Assembly (NCBI GenBank): GCA_037903355.1
Contig: JBAJFE010000035.1
Location: forward strand, 496,001-560,000
Source: Trichuris trichiura
Taxonomy: Eukaryota; Nematoda; Enoplea; Trichinellida; Trichuridae
Direction: 5' to 3'
DNA length: 64,000 nt
This document shows, in pieces, positions 10,762 through 22,307 of the stretch. A program made the position numbers and the translations under genes. The stretch's first letter is position 1; each line of letters opens with the position of its first letter. A model generated the notes under the pieces. The model saw only the letters and a list, made by a program, of their open reading frames with translations, was not told the DNA's origin and made no database searches.

Positions 10762-12775
10762 GTTTAGACATCAAGGCTTAACTGCAAATGAAAAGCTCCG
10801 CTTCCCATACTTGTGGAGTTCATGATTCTACAATGCGGACGTCCCATCCCATTTGTGAGAAGCATGAAAATTTACTGAGCCAAAAGAAGCTCACTTTCCA
10901 ATGTTGGCACATCGACTGAAAAAGGGAAAGTCCAAAGAAAAGCTTTGATAAGTCATGCACAGTAGTTTAAAAAATCTTTGTTACCATCTGCGGGGGTCAA
11001 CTAACATAAATGGCTAGCATTCCTCGTCTCGACAAGTTTACAAACTAAAGGCATAAAACCGCACTTTCCATTGATCTAACGTTGCTTCGAATCACGGCAT
11101 GACTTCTTATTTTGACTGAAGCAATAAATGGCTGTAAAATACAGCGAAAATTCGTTACCCAAACTTTTGACTATCTGAATTCCTTGAGCAGAGCAACAGA
11201 GCTGCGCTGCGAACGTATTACATTCAAGTTGCGGCGCCATCGCTCCCTAAACGGAAATTTTTTTGCTTTTCTGATACGCAAAGTTTGAGTTGCTACTGTG
11301 ATTAAAAACCTAAAAGGCACTGACCAAGCAGGCTATTCCAATAACATGGAAGAAACCGGCATACGCCCGGTAGAATGATTATTGCTTTAGGTGCTTCAAA
11401 ATTTTTAGTCCGCCATGTGCTACTGTTTTGAATTTTCCCTTGGATTGCAGTAGCACTTTGGCTATTGTTGCCCTATCTTTTCAAATCAAGTGTTGCAGCT
11501 TCAAGTCTTACTCCGTATGTTTCTTACTCATTTTCTAACATTACAGACTGCTTTTTATTATGGCAAATTGTAATAATAAAAGCATACAAAACCGTTAGAA
11601 AGTTTTCGGTATTTAAATATTTCGAATACATATGACAGCAGGCATGGTACCTGCAAGTCAATGAGCTTTCCATTATCTGAACTTTTCGTTGTATCAACGA
11701 CCTCATTGCGGGCATAGTTTGAATAAGTAGGATTTACTATATCAGGCAGAGGTTCTACTCCTCCCACACATTATTCCTTGTCTTTCACAATATTAAGTTT
11801 CGGCACAAGTTTTCCTTTCATGTGATGGTGAACTGCCATTTGGAGAAGCGTAATACATGAAGTCAAACACGTTAGAAACTTTTATAAAAACTGAGAATGC
11901 CAAGGGAAAGGGTAATTTCTGAGATAACGCTGACTACTGAAATGGTAAAACAAGCCGAACGATTGTCACTTACTTTTCTTTGTTCCTTATTTTTACACCA
12001 AATACCAACGTTTCGTCATATGTACATAACCATGGCTCGTTTTCAACAACAACTGGACATATGGAAGTTGAACACAGCTCTTCTTTCAGTGAGACGCCAA
12101 GAGAAACCGCACCCAACGAGCTGCTCTAAAATGCATTGTCTTATACAGATTGCGAATGGCAGTTAAATGAATTTTACACAGAAATAAGCGTTCACACTTT
12201 TCACAGTGATAATTTATAAACATGAGGAAGCTCAGTTTAAGATCCACAAAAGCTTAGCTAGCCTCTCCACTTCATGCAAACGTATTTGTGTATCTATGAC
12301 ATAGAAGTACTAACTGAGAACAGGCAAACGCTTCTTTCTTGTTTTACGAATCTAAGTGCTGTGCACTTCACACGCGAAAAACAGAAGAAAATATTAACGT
12401 GATTGCAGTCTTAATTAGAACCTATTTTAACAATGCCAACCAAGTTACTTTAAAGCATAATAAGCTTCCTTGAATTCAGATTTAAACTTACAAGCGTTTC
12501 AAGAGAGTTTACAACGGTATTAGCATGATGGAAGACAGAAATTCTTCAGATTAACCGACTATACATAACTGCGGTAGGACGTTCACAGCGGTACTATACA
12601 AAACTATGCATCCCTGAAGAGAGCATGCTTACACGCCGAAAATGCGGCAGGATGACGGATGAGCGAGATATTAAAATTTCTTTCTTATACTTGAAGAGGT
12701 TTCGATGCCATGGTGTAATCAGATTTCTTTTGTCGATTGCTTTGAAAACATAGCTCTTCTTAACGGGTGTGTATC
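10762..12775. other. Non-coding, no gene recognised
   Basis: Short frames at 11524-11767 (-) and 11897-12166 (+) show no recognisable domain. A possible minus-strand helical exon with a GTAAGT donor sits near 12487-12540, but its phase could not be linked to neighbours. Confidence 0.4.
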
Positions 12776-12827
12776 AACATTATCGTACGGAAAAGCTACC
12801 CGTTCAAACAATTGTTTAATTGCGAAG

Positions 12828-12857
12828 CTTTCGGGGATCACCTGTCCCCGTCTTCAG
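12828..12857 (-). other. Hammerhead-core-like hairpin motif
   Basis: Minus strand: CTGAAGA, C, then a 5-bp stem GGGGA/TCCCC with a 7-nt loop, then GAAAG. Left-arm copy of the palindrome. The stem is fully paired. Confidence 0.6.
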
Positions 12858-12897
12858 CGCAGGTAAATGACAGCACTCACTCGGTCATTTACATGCG

Positions 12898-12927
12898 CTG
12901 AAGACGAGGACAGGTGATCCCGAAAGC
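12898..12927 (+). other. Hammerhead-core-like hairpin motif
   Basis: Right-arm counterpart: CTGAAGAC, GAGGA, loop, TCCC, GAAAG. One stem position has drifted relative to the left arm. Confidence 0.55.
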
Positions 12928-13296
12928 TTCGCAATTAAACAATTGTTTGAACGGGTAGCTTTTCCGTACAATAATGTTCTTTTGTCGATATTGAATACGC
13001 ATGTAATAATAGCATTAGATAAGCTTCGGACGTACCAGACAATAGGATGTGTGTTGTCTGCTAATTTAAATGCGGCTTACGTCTTTTTCGTAAACTACTT
13101 TGGCATCACTTAGTAATATAATTCAATAGAAGAAATCAAGCCGTTTCGTGAAGCGGAACGATACCAAAACATTCCCTTTATAATGAATCAAATCTTCGCC
13201 AAAAAGATAAGAAAACAACTGAACGCAGTACACCAAATGAAGGTTCCAAATCACTCACAAGCAGTACCACTATGAACACTGTAGTAGACAACATAC

Positions 13297-13515
13297 CATT
13301 TGTGCAATGTCAATACTGAGATCATTGTTCTCTTCACAAAAGGTTTTCAGGAGTTGCTCATTTATCCGCGTTATTTTCGACAGTTCTTGCCTCTTCTGAG
13401 CAACTGCCAGCCGTAATGTCTACAACATGAACTAGTACTTATAAACGCAATCCAAACAGGTATTCAAGAAACGCACTTTCAGCTCTTCTTCGAGCGCTTT
13501 TTCTCGATCGTCCAT
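13297..13515 (-). CDS. First two exons of an unidentified coiled-coil gene
   Basis: Exon 1 is 13477..13515 (ATG at 13513-13515, 13 codons, donor GTGCGT). Exon 2 is 13297..13419 (41 codons, acceptor TTGTAG, donor GTATGT). Both borders are phase 0. The 54 residues are almost all heptad-like helix, starting MDDREKALEEEL and continuing through QKRQELSKITRINEQLLK. Later exons lie at lower coordinates and were not resolved; 9423-9564 is one candidate end. No family was recognised, since coiled coils are too generic to name. Confidence 0.5.
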
Positions 13516-14721
13516 AACTGCCTCGCCAAAGGCAAAACCAGAAATGAATCCGATACAACTGAATTTAAGAGCATTTAGTGGAACGAACTAGCAAAATAAA
13601 CTCTATGAGATAAAAAATGTCACGCGCAGAATGGCGAACTTGGTAACTCACAGATATAATGTTTTAAAACGCGCAACAGGTACCTTTTGACAATTTGGCA
13701 ATTTTTGACTTTCAAGTAAAAAATGTAGTCATAACAAAACGTGAAAATTCGCTCTGTGTGAACTAAAACTACTAATTTTGAAGTAACATAGTTGTACACC
13801 TTTACAGGCATTTTTCATGATGCCCCGATTGTTAATTGATTCAAGAGCAAATCCACAGGAAAGAGTAAGAGCTTTCTTACTGTTGCATAGCGATCGTGAA
13901 TTTTCAACAACAAAAATCAACAATCAAATCAAATTGCCAATTCAAACATAAACAATAAAAAATACCGAAGTTTTCGTAGCGTTTACCGGACTTGCTTTGC
14001 GAGGCAATGGTGACAGCTTAACAAGCGATGCAGTGCTAGCTAAAGCTCATTCTTATTCAGCCTAAAACGTAGAACAGTTAAACCAAAGCAAACACTGAGT
14101 AAACAATATACTGAAGCAACTGACTGAATTTGCCGAAATTTTCTTAAATAAGTGGTCATAAGGACTCGAGAAACATGGCGCAAGACAATGGTAAACCACT
14201 AATCGAATGCAGGTTCAGATTGTTGCAGCAACGAAATTCTTGCTCGGCCGAAGTCGTTCTTATCAGTAAGCATCGGATTAACATAAAGGAAAGGAATCTT
14301 TGCGCCCAGCCGATATTTACTTACTAAATGCGCAAACCCTTTGCAACACTTGATTTCTTTCAGTAGCTTCACTAGAACAGCAGAGCATCCTACGTTCGCT
14401 GCGTTGGGCCAAACAACTTTTGTTATGGAAAAACTAAGATGTAAACAAGTCGAAAGGTTAGATCCCCGAAATAAGCGAAAAGCCTGGTAATACGCCTTTC
14501 GAGAACTTTAAGAACAAATTTTCAAGCATTGAATTTGGATGCTTTGATAAAATGATGCAACAAAAAATAGGATTAAGGACTAGGAACTACAGAACCAAGG
14601 ATTTTTCGCAATCCTGCCGCTAAAAACCTATCCATCCAACTTTTTTACGGTAGCGGAAAGATGACTTTCCTAAACAAAAGGGGAAGTTTCTAAAGACAGG
14701 ATGTCTTTTAACAGGCTTGGG

Positions 14722-14837
14722 TTGTTTCATATTTGATCTTCTGATTCACGGGTTTGGCCTGTTGGATGTATCTGTAAGTACTTACAGATACATCCAACAG
14801 GCCAAACCCGTGAATCAGAAGATCAAATATGAAACAA
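14722..14837. repeat. Perfect 116-bp palindrome with no spacer
   Basis: Two 58-nt arms that are exact reverse complements meet at GTAAGT|ACTTAC (centre 14779/14780). The outer arm sequence matches the ends of the larger palindrome at 30252-30591. A 13-bp direct repeat AAACAAAAGGGGA at 14672-14684 and 14832-14844 brackets the insertion. The other duplication arm has only one such site (about 56260-56270). Confidence 0.9.
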
Positions 14838-15703
14838 AAGGGGAAATGGTTAATAGTTACCCAAATGCACTCACCGACTTTGCATTTGACCAAGAATAAC
14901 GAGTTTAAATACCCTTCGCGCTTCAACTGACTGTTTCCAACAGAAGAACGCAGCAGGTCTATTGTTGAACTACTTAACCCTCTCTGCTACTTTAACATAA
15001 AGAATTCCACCCCAGTTTGGCGGAATGTGGCTAATGAAGGTGCATCTGAGGAACACCATTTCTGTCATAAGCAGTGCCCAACTATTTCCGATGGTAAACG
15101 TTTACCGATGAAAAGCCGTAACCATATCTGCCTAACCGCCTTCTGAATTCCTGACAGCGGGACAATTCTCAGTTTAGAATAACTGGCATGACACCAAATC
15201 ATTTTCCGTCTTTCCTTCCTCATCCAACTAGAAACTAATGAACTGCTCAACGAAAGTTGTAGAACATTTATTTTGGTGTAATTAACGAAACCTGTTAGAA
15301 AAATGAACGGGAACAACCAGTAACGAAACGTCTCGTTGAAAGCACCCGTCGTTCTGGAAACTGAAAAAATAGCACTTATACTGAACTGCTGATCTCTTGC
15401 GATCGCGTTTTAATTAAAACCTTATCAGAAAAAGAAGTTCGCAATGTGATCATCACTAATCCCTAGATGACCGATGCTGATTAGCAAATCTCAACAACAA
15501 GCTGTCGGTCGGTGAACGGTACAAAATTTAAAGAGAATAATGCCGAGACGAGCACTAACAATTTGCCTTTGGGTTAACAACTATCACTGATGACGGAAAG
15601 AGAAATTCCGAAAATTCTAGTCACGATCTGTGCACACTAACGGGAACTAAACCTCACTTTTTACGATTCTACGGTACGCTGTCGTACGGTCCAAAACTTA
15701 GCC

Positions 15704-15732
15704 GTGAAGACGGAACAAGTAAGCTCTGAAAG
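15704..15732 (+). other. Degenerate hammerhead-core-like hairpin motif
   Basis: GTGAAGAC, GGA, loop ACAAGTAAGC, TCT, GAAAG. The same motif appears, better paired (GGA/TCC), on the minus strand at 55350-55378 in the inverted duplicate. Confidence 0.45.
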
Positions 15733-16441
15733 CTCCGTTTTTACCTTTTTCCCGGGCGTAGTTCTACGTTTTGCCATACTTCAACACAGCATCAAATTTT
15801 GCCCTATTGGAAATCAAATTTTCAATTACAAATTTTGAAGGCAGTTTAGCAAGTACGAAAACGCACTATAACACCAATACAGTGGAATTTGAGATAACTG
15901 TAGACAGCAGTGCTAACGGCGGCGAGAAAAATGTACAACACGTTCATTCGAAGGATTTTGGAAAGGAGGTCCATTCTTTCTTCAAAGACTTTCATGGAAC
16001 CAGAACCACAGCTCATTTAAGTCGTATAAGTCCAAAGTCCTGATGCACTCCTTGAAAAGAGTTAGCATGCTTTTCTGATGATATCGGAAATGGTCTCACT
16101 CGAACTTGCTTCATTCAATACTTTGTGGCAATTGGCATTTCGATCCTTACGTTTGTTTTACGAGCTCTCGGTAAACTTAACGAAAACACCATGGATCACT
16201 AACGAACTATCTACGCGATAAACGCCATGGCATTCACAACGGACGACATATGTTCGGCTCGTCGCCAAGAGTTCAAAAACAGTGACGCCAAAAGAATGTT
16301 TCTAGCCGCTGAGCAGGTTTTCACATCCCCTCAAGCCAAAGGAATGGTGAACAGTTTCTGCACCAATGCTGACCTTACGTAATGAACGCGCTCGCAGAGT
16401 GCAATGAACAATGCAACACAGCTGTGCAGTTGCCCTTAAAC

Positions 16442-17123
16442 CAGGGGTGGGGAACGTCCGGCCCGCGAGACCCTTTTCCGCCCACGCGCTGGGGCAACCG
16501 CACATGGATGCGAGATTCAGTGAAGTGTGATTGTGGGAGGTTATTTTTCATAATGCGATAAACGTATCGTATGTGAATCCTAGTAAAAAGATAAATCTTG
16601 CGTAACAAGCAGAGGGCATCAGACTGGCTAGGAAGACTGCGTTGCTGACAGCTCTCTGTCGACAAACCGACATTGTTAGTCCTAGGTGACAAGCAGTAGG
16701 TGCCACTATAGTGTGCGCGCGCGCGTAAGTAGCGTGGACCGTTGCTTTGTTCGAGATAACGACTGTCCAGCTTGCTAGAGCACTTCTGCATTTTTTGTTT
16801 TCAGTAGTCACTGGCATCGTTCTCATCGGTTTGCGCCGGCCGCCTGTCCTTTACGTCTTTGAAGTACAAAAAGGTTATTTCGTTCTTTGTAGTTGCGCTT
16901 ATGTTCTTGACAACTGGGTTGCAGAATTGTCTCAGAATTCTGCCTTTTATCTCGAGGCTTCCTCACCAGGGAAAAGCAGTTCCAAGCATCCCATTAGGGA
17001 GGTCTTAATAAACATACGTGCAAATAAAGCAGGCTGTTTTTCGTTCAAGTATGCTATAGGGCCCGCGAACAGTCTTATAAACGTCTAAACGGCCCGTGGC
17101 ACTAAAAAAGTTCCCCACCCCTG
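16442..17123. mobile_element. hAT-type MITE, copy 1 (682 bp)
   Basis: Ends CAGGGGTGGGGAAC and GTTCCCCACCCCTG, flanked by an exact 8-bp target duplication CCTTAAAC (16434-16441 and 17124-17131). Several overlapping open frames inside (16302-17088) recur in all three copies of the element and look like no transposase, so they are treated as non-coding. It lies about 300 bp upstream of the H3 gene. Confidence 0.88.
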
Positions 17124-17366
17124 CCTTAAACAGTTTTACCGTCGATTAGCTGCTTTCCTTACTTTGCAACTGGGATCAACATAGCGATTAGGGAGACATT
17201 TGTGCACATAAACAGTAAGTTCATCTGCCCACGCATTTCTCTACTAAGCGTTCACTTTTATCAAACGATCGATGCTTATCGCACTGGGTCAAATGAAGTC
17301 CAATAGGCTTGCAGCAAAGTTAACGCTAAGCCTACTCTGCGTTATTTTTAGTCAGTGTTGCGATAG

Positions 17367-17825
<459 letters not shown>

Positions 17826-17861
17826 GGAGACTTTTTGTCTCATTTTTTTTTGACCCCAAAC

Positions 17862-17877
17862 GGCCCTTTTCAGGGCC
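17862..17877 (+). terminator. Histone mRNA 3' stem-loop (H3 copy 1)
   Basis: GGCCCTTTTCAGGGCC forms the 6-bp stem and 4-nt loop bound by stem-loop binding protein. It is preceded by TGACCCCAAAC, shared with the other histone genes here. Confidence 0.97.
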
Positions 17878-18210
17878 ACTAAGTGCCTTCAACAACAACA
17901 TGCTTTGCGGCGGCGGCAGCAACAATCGCAGCAAATTGTTGGAACAACAGTTGAGAGGAAAGAACGTATGAACGTAATCTCATTAAAGAAGAGAAGCATT
18001 TTGATCACAGCATAATTTGAAAGCATAGTACGCTTAACGTGTTAGTGCATATACGCGCGATCTGATTCCTTTCCTAGACAGTACTATTTAGCAATAGCGA
18101 TAAGAGAGACGCGTGCGATTGAATAGAAAATTCGCCAAGCAGTAACAGAATAGGTGTACTTCGAAATGTGCAACAGGCACCTTGGTGTGCCGCCATGTTT
18201 TTTGAAATAT

Positions 18211-18275
18211 GGTCGGCCTTCGTTATCAGCAGATTCTATACAACGCGGTTTGTTCGGCGTAAAGTACTGACGACA
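18211..18275 (+). mobile_element. Tigger-like terminal fragment
   Basis: The sequence GTCGGCCTTCGTTATC and the following 40 bp match the left end of the Tigger-like element at 49899. It is present in both duplication arms (also 52786-52860), so it predates the duplication. Confidence 0.65.
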
Positions 18276-18612
18276 TTTTTTCACAAGGACACGTGCAGCA
18301 CTGGCTAGCATTATAGTTGCACTAGTGTCGTTGCATGCCTGTGCAGCAGCGTAATCTTCTGCGCAGGCGCGAAAGACTTTTTCTGCCCACAACGGTCTAG
18401 TGAGCGCTAAACCGTGCACGGTGCTAGTGAGGCTTTGTCACTTTTCTGATTGCTCATTATTGCTTAGAGCGCATTGTCGAGCTCACCCGTTGTGCGCAAA
18501 CATCAGTTTCCCTGCAGCGTAATAGGTTTGAACTTTCGCGTCGTGTAACAGGTGATGCGTAGGAGGATAGCTGACAGAAGGCAAGTAAGTGAACAGAGCG
18601 GTTCTTCTAAGG

Positions 18613-19315
18613 CAGAGGTGGGGAACGTCCTGCCCGCGAGACCATTTGCCGCCCACGCGCTGGGGCAACCACACATGGATACGAGACTCAGTGAAATGTG
18701 ATTGTGGGAGGTTATTTTTCATAATGCGATAAACATATTGTATGTGAATCCTAGTAAGAAGATAAATCTTGCGTAACAAGCAGGGAGCGTCAGGCTGGCT
18801 CGGAAGACTGCGTTGCTGACAGCTATCTGTCGACAAACCGACATTGTTAGTCCTCAATGACAAGCAGTAGACGACACTATAGTGTGTGTCCGCGCGTAAG
18901 TAGCGTGGACCGTTGCTTTGTTCGAGATAACGACTGTCCAGCTTGCTAGAGCACTTCTGCTTTTTTTGCTCTCAGTAGCACTGGCATCGTTCTCGCCTTC
19001 TCTCGCTAACGTTCTCGTCGCTTTGCGCCGGCCGCCTGTGCTTTATGTCTTTGAAGTACAAAAAGGTTACATCGTTCTCTGTAGTTGCGATTATGTTCTT
19101 GACAACTGAGTTGCAGAATTGTCTCAGGACTCTGCCTTTTATCTCAGAGTTACCTAACCAGGGAAAAGCGGTTCCAAGCATCCCATTAGGGGTGACTTAA
19201 TAAACATACGTGCAAATAAAGCAGGCTGTTTTTCGTTTAAGTATGCTATACGTCCCGCGAACGTTCTTATATACGTCTGAACGGCCCGCGGCACCACAAA
19301 GTTTCCCCGCCCCTG
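18613..19315. mobile_element. hAT-type MITE, copy 3 (703 bp)
   Basis: Same family as 16442-17123. Ends CAGAGGTGGGGAAC and CCGCCCCTG. Target duplication TTCTAAGG / TTCTAGGG (18605-18612, 19316-19323) has one mismatch. The homologous position in the inverted duplicate (52467-52474) holds a single uninterrupted TTCTGGGG, i.e. the empty site. Confidence 0.88.
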
Positions 19316-19612
19316 TTCTAGGGCATAAATTCTCAAAATTTTTCTCTCAATCAGCTCACATGGGAAAGTTTTTGCGATACCACTATTTGTGGGAAAATTT
19401 GCAGAAAAGACTTCTATTACACTTAGCTGCGGTAGCCTCTCTGTCCCCCTTGAAACGCCTTATCCATTTACAGACAGCTGTTTTAGATGATGCTTTACTG
19501 TGAACCTGCTGCAAAGATTGAAAAAGCCTTCTCGGCTGCCAAGCGAGTTTGGATTGAAAATTAATGTTAGCTCTGACCTCAAAACGATCATTTTCAACAT
19601 TATTAGAAAAAT

Positions 19613-20280
19613 GGTTACTTTAGGAACAGCTTGTGCCACGCTGGCGCAATGTCGGATAAGGCTACCTCACCGTACAAATCCGAGGATAATGGAGATAAGA
19701 TTAAACATATTTTGACCCACTGGTTGGCGTCCTGTTAGACATTGCAACTTCTTTCCGAGAACTTTCCTAGTATTTCTCATATTTAGTTGGGGAACAGTTC
19801 AGCGAAGCTTGCGCATGACCATAGTGAGTAATAAAACTAAAAGTAAATCTGCCTGTTCTGATGATTCCACCACATCAGAATGCTTTTCAGTCATTAGACA
19901 TACTTTCACTGAGAAAAATTGAAAGCGCGTAGGAAAAGAAACCGTGCTGCGAATTGGGAATTCAAAATTTGAGTCTGCTGATTCACGTTAATAAGATGGG
20001 GCTCACAGGGAATGAAATCTTCAGAACATGACTGTGATAATTTGCAAGCTAATTCAACCATTAGGAGAAGAATTGCGCTTTGCTTAACCAGTATTTTCTC
20101 AACGTGAACAGCAATGATAAAATGTAAAGGTGTGCCGTTGCCTCTGTGAACAGTCAACATTCATACGCCGGTCCCTCTGATAGTACTCCTGTGCTAGGGG
20201 TAATTCCCATTGCACCCCTATGATCTCTCATCGCCCTCTGGGGAGCGATATCGCCCACTTTGAGAACCTATGTTTTAGGA
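19613..20280 (+). repeat. Dispersed repeat R1, copy 1
   Basis: Aligns over most of its length with 30636-31347 and in part with the minus strand of 33535-33780. Shared blocks include CAACGTGAACAGCAATGATA and GGTGTGCCG. It ends near TTTGAGAACCTATG, which looks hAT-like, but no target duplication was confirmed. Non-coding. Confidence 0.7.
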
Positions 20281-22236
20281 TGTTATTATTAACGGTATCC
20301 TTGTTGTTTCGTAGGTACGAAATCAAAGTAGAAGACCTCTTAGTCGTATCTGAAATAACAGATTTGCCAGAGCTGACCTTTTCCTTACCAACATGCTGAC
20401 CACTAGATAACGATCACTTTCGAAAGCTCTGTTTGTTCATTCGTTCATGATAAAAAGCTCCTTACTATTACACTCCTCAAGCAAAACAACAGGAAAAGCC
20501 GTAATATCACATTTAAACAAACTTATTCAACATTCTTTAATACGTCGTGCATCATATACTGGAGCAAACCTCAGTTGAAGGTATTGAAGAAACCTCGTCT
20601 GTTGTAACCTCATACGAACCATAGATGAACTGACTATGTGAAAACTAATGAAAAAGTTATCAGGATGAAAGAAGCAACTATCAGTTGTCTGTTAGGCTTT
20701 TTCAAGGTCAAAACACATTAACCTGTTTGTACACTGCGCTAAGTTCCCACCTGCAAAACAAAGTGACGCAAAGCAATAGGTTTAAAATTCCTTTCAAGAA
20801 CTAAATCTTAGCCAGCAGCAAACCATTTGTTTACTAGCAACCAAATAAAGGCAAAAGTTATTCACCATTGACGCGGAGTCAGGAGCATAAATTCAGCCAC
20901 TCAGGCCGTTACTCCAATTTTGCAGAATAGTGATATCATATAGTTGCTAAACAATTCAGGCATTATTGCCCGTTTTGTGCGGTGATATACGCAGTAAATA
21001 GGGTATAACGAGGCTACTTGCGTCATCACCAGCACAGCCGTCTTGCATAGGGAACTGGACGCAGAGCATAAAGTTGCTCATCATTTGTAAACTACACTTA
21101 CCAGGCATCATTTGAAAACTTGACTCCTGTCACAATTTCTCATCTCCATACGTCGCATAAAAACTTGCTAAACTGCTAATCGTGCGGATCTGGAATTCCT
21201 TTATCTTCACCGCAGATTAATCACTAAGGAAACCACAGAGGCATACGAAAGTAGCTGCTTGAACTTCGTAAAGGCAAAATCAAAATCATTAACACTTTCC
21301 ACGTACAGGAACCTAGAGAACATGGAGTAGGAACGATGAGGAGCGTTATACATAACCGTTATGTCTCAATCGCATGAGTTATCAATGTAGTTGGGCAGGA
21401 GCGCTCACAGACTCAACAAAATCAAAGAGACCTAGGTTCACTGACCTCTGAGACAAAAAAACGGCTGATGGCAAAAGCACCTTCACAGTGATAGGTAGCT
21501 GGTATTCTAACTCAGTCATTTTTAGGAATGAATCACATGTTGTGTGAATCTTCAGAAACGTTTTCTACTATTAGTACAACATGCTAAGTCATCATAAGAT
21601 TGTATCGCTAAAACCATCACCGAAAAGTGATACAAGTAAAAGCCATATAAATGAAAAATCAAATATGGGCCAATGCGCCAGATGAACTCCGCGAGAAACC
21701 GCACCGCTGATGGTTATCACCAGTTAACCATAGCAGAGGAATGCATGCTGAATAATCTGCATGCACGTGCAAAATGGAGTAAAAATGATCGCAAATATTC
21801 AACCCTGCACATGCAGAAGCTTCTTTCTAAAGTCTCTTTCACAACCATAGTAAATTTCACCGTAGAACTCTGTCGTCACCGAGGATAATACGTTAGTGAA
21901 AAAAGTACTCAAACGTCAGTAAATCCATACCACTTTTGCCATGAATATCAAATACGAAAAGTTCAAACTGACATGACATTTAAACCGGACACGAAACTGC
22001 AATTGCTGCACAAACATTCATCCTCCGAAACAAGAAAGAGCAAACGCCTTCATCAACCAGCAGCACACTGCAGTTATTTGCTACTTGCTAAGCCCACGCA
22101 AAACATTGAACACGAAACAACAATATAAGCGTGCTTAAAGACAAAACCAAATATGCCGCAAATTAAACATTGAAAAGTCAATATTACAAGACCTTAAAAC
22201 AATAAGTCCACCATCCGACGAAAACCAACATTATAC
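20281..22236. other. Intergenic, upstream of the WAP gene
   Basis: No gene or recognised repeat. A 71-codon frame at 21673-21888 looks like chance. Regulatory sequence of the WAP gene should lie in the right part. Confidence 0.45.
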
Positions 22237-22244
22237 TATAAAAA
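22237..22244 (+). promoter_or_regulatory. TATA box of the WAP-repeat gene
   Basis: TATAAAAA, 64-71 bp upstream of the start ATG and unobstructed by other features. The short leader implied fits a conventional core promoter. Confidence 0.6.
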
Positions 22245-22307
22245 CTGAAACACTGAACAGCACAACCATCATCGCTGGGCAAGAAACCGCCAAGCAAAAG
22301 CAGAACA

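Larger units (their letters stand above)
12776..12978. repeat. Long palindrome with paired hammerhead-like hairpins
   Basis: Two arms of about 90 bp in inverted orientation, beginning AACATTAT(C/T)GTACGG, surround a short centre at about 12860-12895. Each arm carries the CTGAAGA...GAAAGC hairpin motif next to the centre. A 13-bp direct repeat TTCTTTTGTCGAT lies just outside (12725-12737 and 12977-12989) and could be a target duplication. Probably a non-autonomous mobile element. Confidence 0.8.

Noticed and set aside
16302..17088. Several open frames of 67-138 codons near H3 copy 1, repeated at 18483-19336 and 53983-54791
   Set aside because: They are on both strands of a hAT MITE and its flank, recur only because the element recurs, and show no transposase or other domain.
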